NCBI RefSeq assembly: GCF_001428075.1
Contig: NZ_LMSI01000019.1
Coordinates: 895-64,894, forward strand
Source: Arthrobacter sp. Soil764
Lineage (GTDB): Bacteria; Actinomycetota; Actinomycetes; Actinomycetales; Micrococcaceae
Length of the DNA stretch: 64,000 nt
Direction: 5' to 3'
In this document: positions 63,903 through 64,000 of the stretch, piece by piece
Layout of the letters: each line of letters opens with the position of its first letter
How positions within the stretch are numbered: position 1 is the stretch's first letter
The notes under the pieces: model-generated
Databases searched by the model: none
What the model saw: the letters and a program-made list of their open reading frames with translations, nothing else
What the model was told of the DNA's origin: nothing
Made by a program: the position numbers and the translations under genes

Positions 63903-63918
63903 GTTACTCGTGAGTAAC
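63903..63918. promoter_or_regulatory. Operator-like palindrome upstream of fadA
   Basis: GTTACTC and GAGTAAC are perfect 7-bp arms separated by GT, 77 bp upstream of the fadA start. The form is typical of TetR-family sites at fatty-acid genes. The gap also contains the 3' end of the next gene on the same strand. Confidence 0.6.
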
Positions 63919-63946
63919 TTAGCCTGCAAGGGCTGACGTGAAAGGG

Positions 63947-64000
63947 TTACTGGCCGCCAGCGGCAGCAACCTGTTTGGGTTCCTTGGGCGGAAGCGGCTG
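63947..64000 (-). CDS. C-terminal fragment of a gene, possibly ribonuclease D (HRDC)
   Basis: Only the last 17 codons and the TAA stop are in the window (QPLPPKEPKQVAAAGGQ). An open frame runs off the right edge. A proline/lysine-rich tail cannot be assigned on sequence alone. In related actinobacteria, from memory, a ribonuclease D gene stands beside this thiolase/FadB pair and near dxs, so rnd is the leading guess. Confidence 0.4.
   Translation of the reverse strand, partial: QPLPPKEPKQVAAAGGQ

Noticed and set aside
1..64000. tRNA, rRNA, insertion sequences, prophage or integration sites
   Set aside because: No cloverleaf-like intergenic sequence, transposase, integrase or terminal repeat was seen by eye. 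Intergenic gaps are short and explained by promoters, dyads and terminators.

Overview
The window reads as a chromosomal segment of a high-GC actinobacterium, most like Arthrobacter or Pseudarthrobacter (Micrococcaceae). The evidence is the GC-rich codon use, the frequent GTG/TTG starts, and actinobacterial families such as SepH, DUF3093, DUF3710, DUF3159, DUF4192, DUF5998, DUF7455 and PAC2. The order sigA, dut, the RCK pair with an APC permease, the RumA-like methyltransferase and dxs recalls, from memory, the M. tuberculosis Rv2681-Rv2703 neighbourhood. Nearly all of it is ordinary core chromosome. I see no tRNA, rRNA, CRISPR, phage or insertion sequence.

Layout. 1-11.7 kb: lipoate and 2-oxoacid dehydrogenase genes on the minus strand (lipA fragment, lipB, a double-lipoyl E2, lpdA), interrupted by a protein kinase, an epimerase, a tricorn-type protease and an OsmC protein. 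11.9-17.5 kb: pepA, a PAC2 protein, an MFS transporter and a DUF4192 gene. 17.5-22 kb: the primary sigma factor and topoisomerase IV subunit B, with a small zinc-ribbon gene between them. 22-29.8 kb: a BlaI repressor and an M56 membrane peptidase divergent from cydA-cydB-cydDC. 29.7-38.3 kb: a DinB-like protein, topoisomerase IV subunit A, a GNAT/acyl-CoA synthetase fusion, DUF5998, a phosphodiesterase-type enzyme and thymidine kinase. 38.3-43.6 kb: a DHFR-like protein, sepH, DUF3093, dut, DUF3710, an OB-fold protein and DUF3159. 43.6-48.5 kb: a probable potassium module (two RCK proteins divergent from a KimA-type importer) and an RNA methyltransferase. 48.7-54.8 kb: aconitase, then dxs with two tightly coupled accessory genes. 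54.8-60.3 kb: an aldo/keto reductase, a nucleoside hydrolase and a complete ECF transporter. 60.4-64 kb: a two-gene fatty-acid beta-oxidation operon and the tail of a further gene.

The best regulatory signal is in the blaI-cydA gap: three 5'-TTCTAC...GTAGAA dyads lie between a repressor/peptidase pair and the cytochrome bd operon. This suggests proteolytic control of respiration. A GGAAC-N18-GTT element of the SigR/SigH type lies upstream of sigA. At least eight genes have a -10-like hexamer 6-7 nt before the start codon and no Shine-Dalgarno sequence, which points to leaderless mRNAs. At the left edge the lipA N-terminus carries an in-frame 129-bp tandem duplication, which is either a real allele or a contig-edge artefact. 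The nucleoside hydrolase/ECF cluster has a structured leader and an unassigned substrate.
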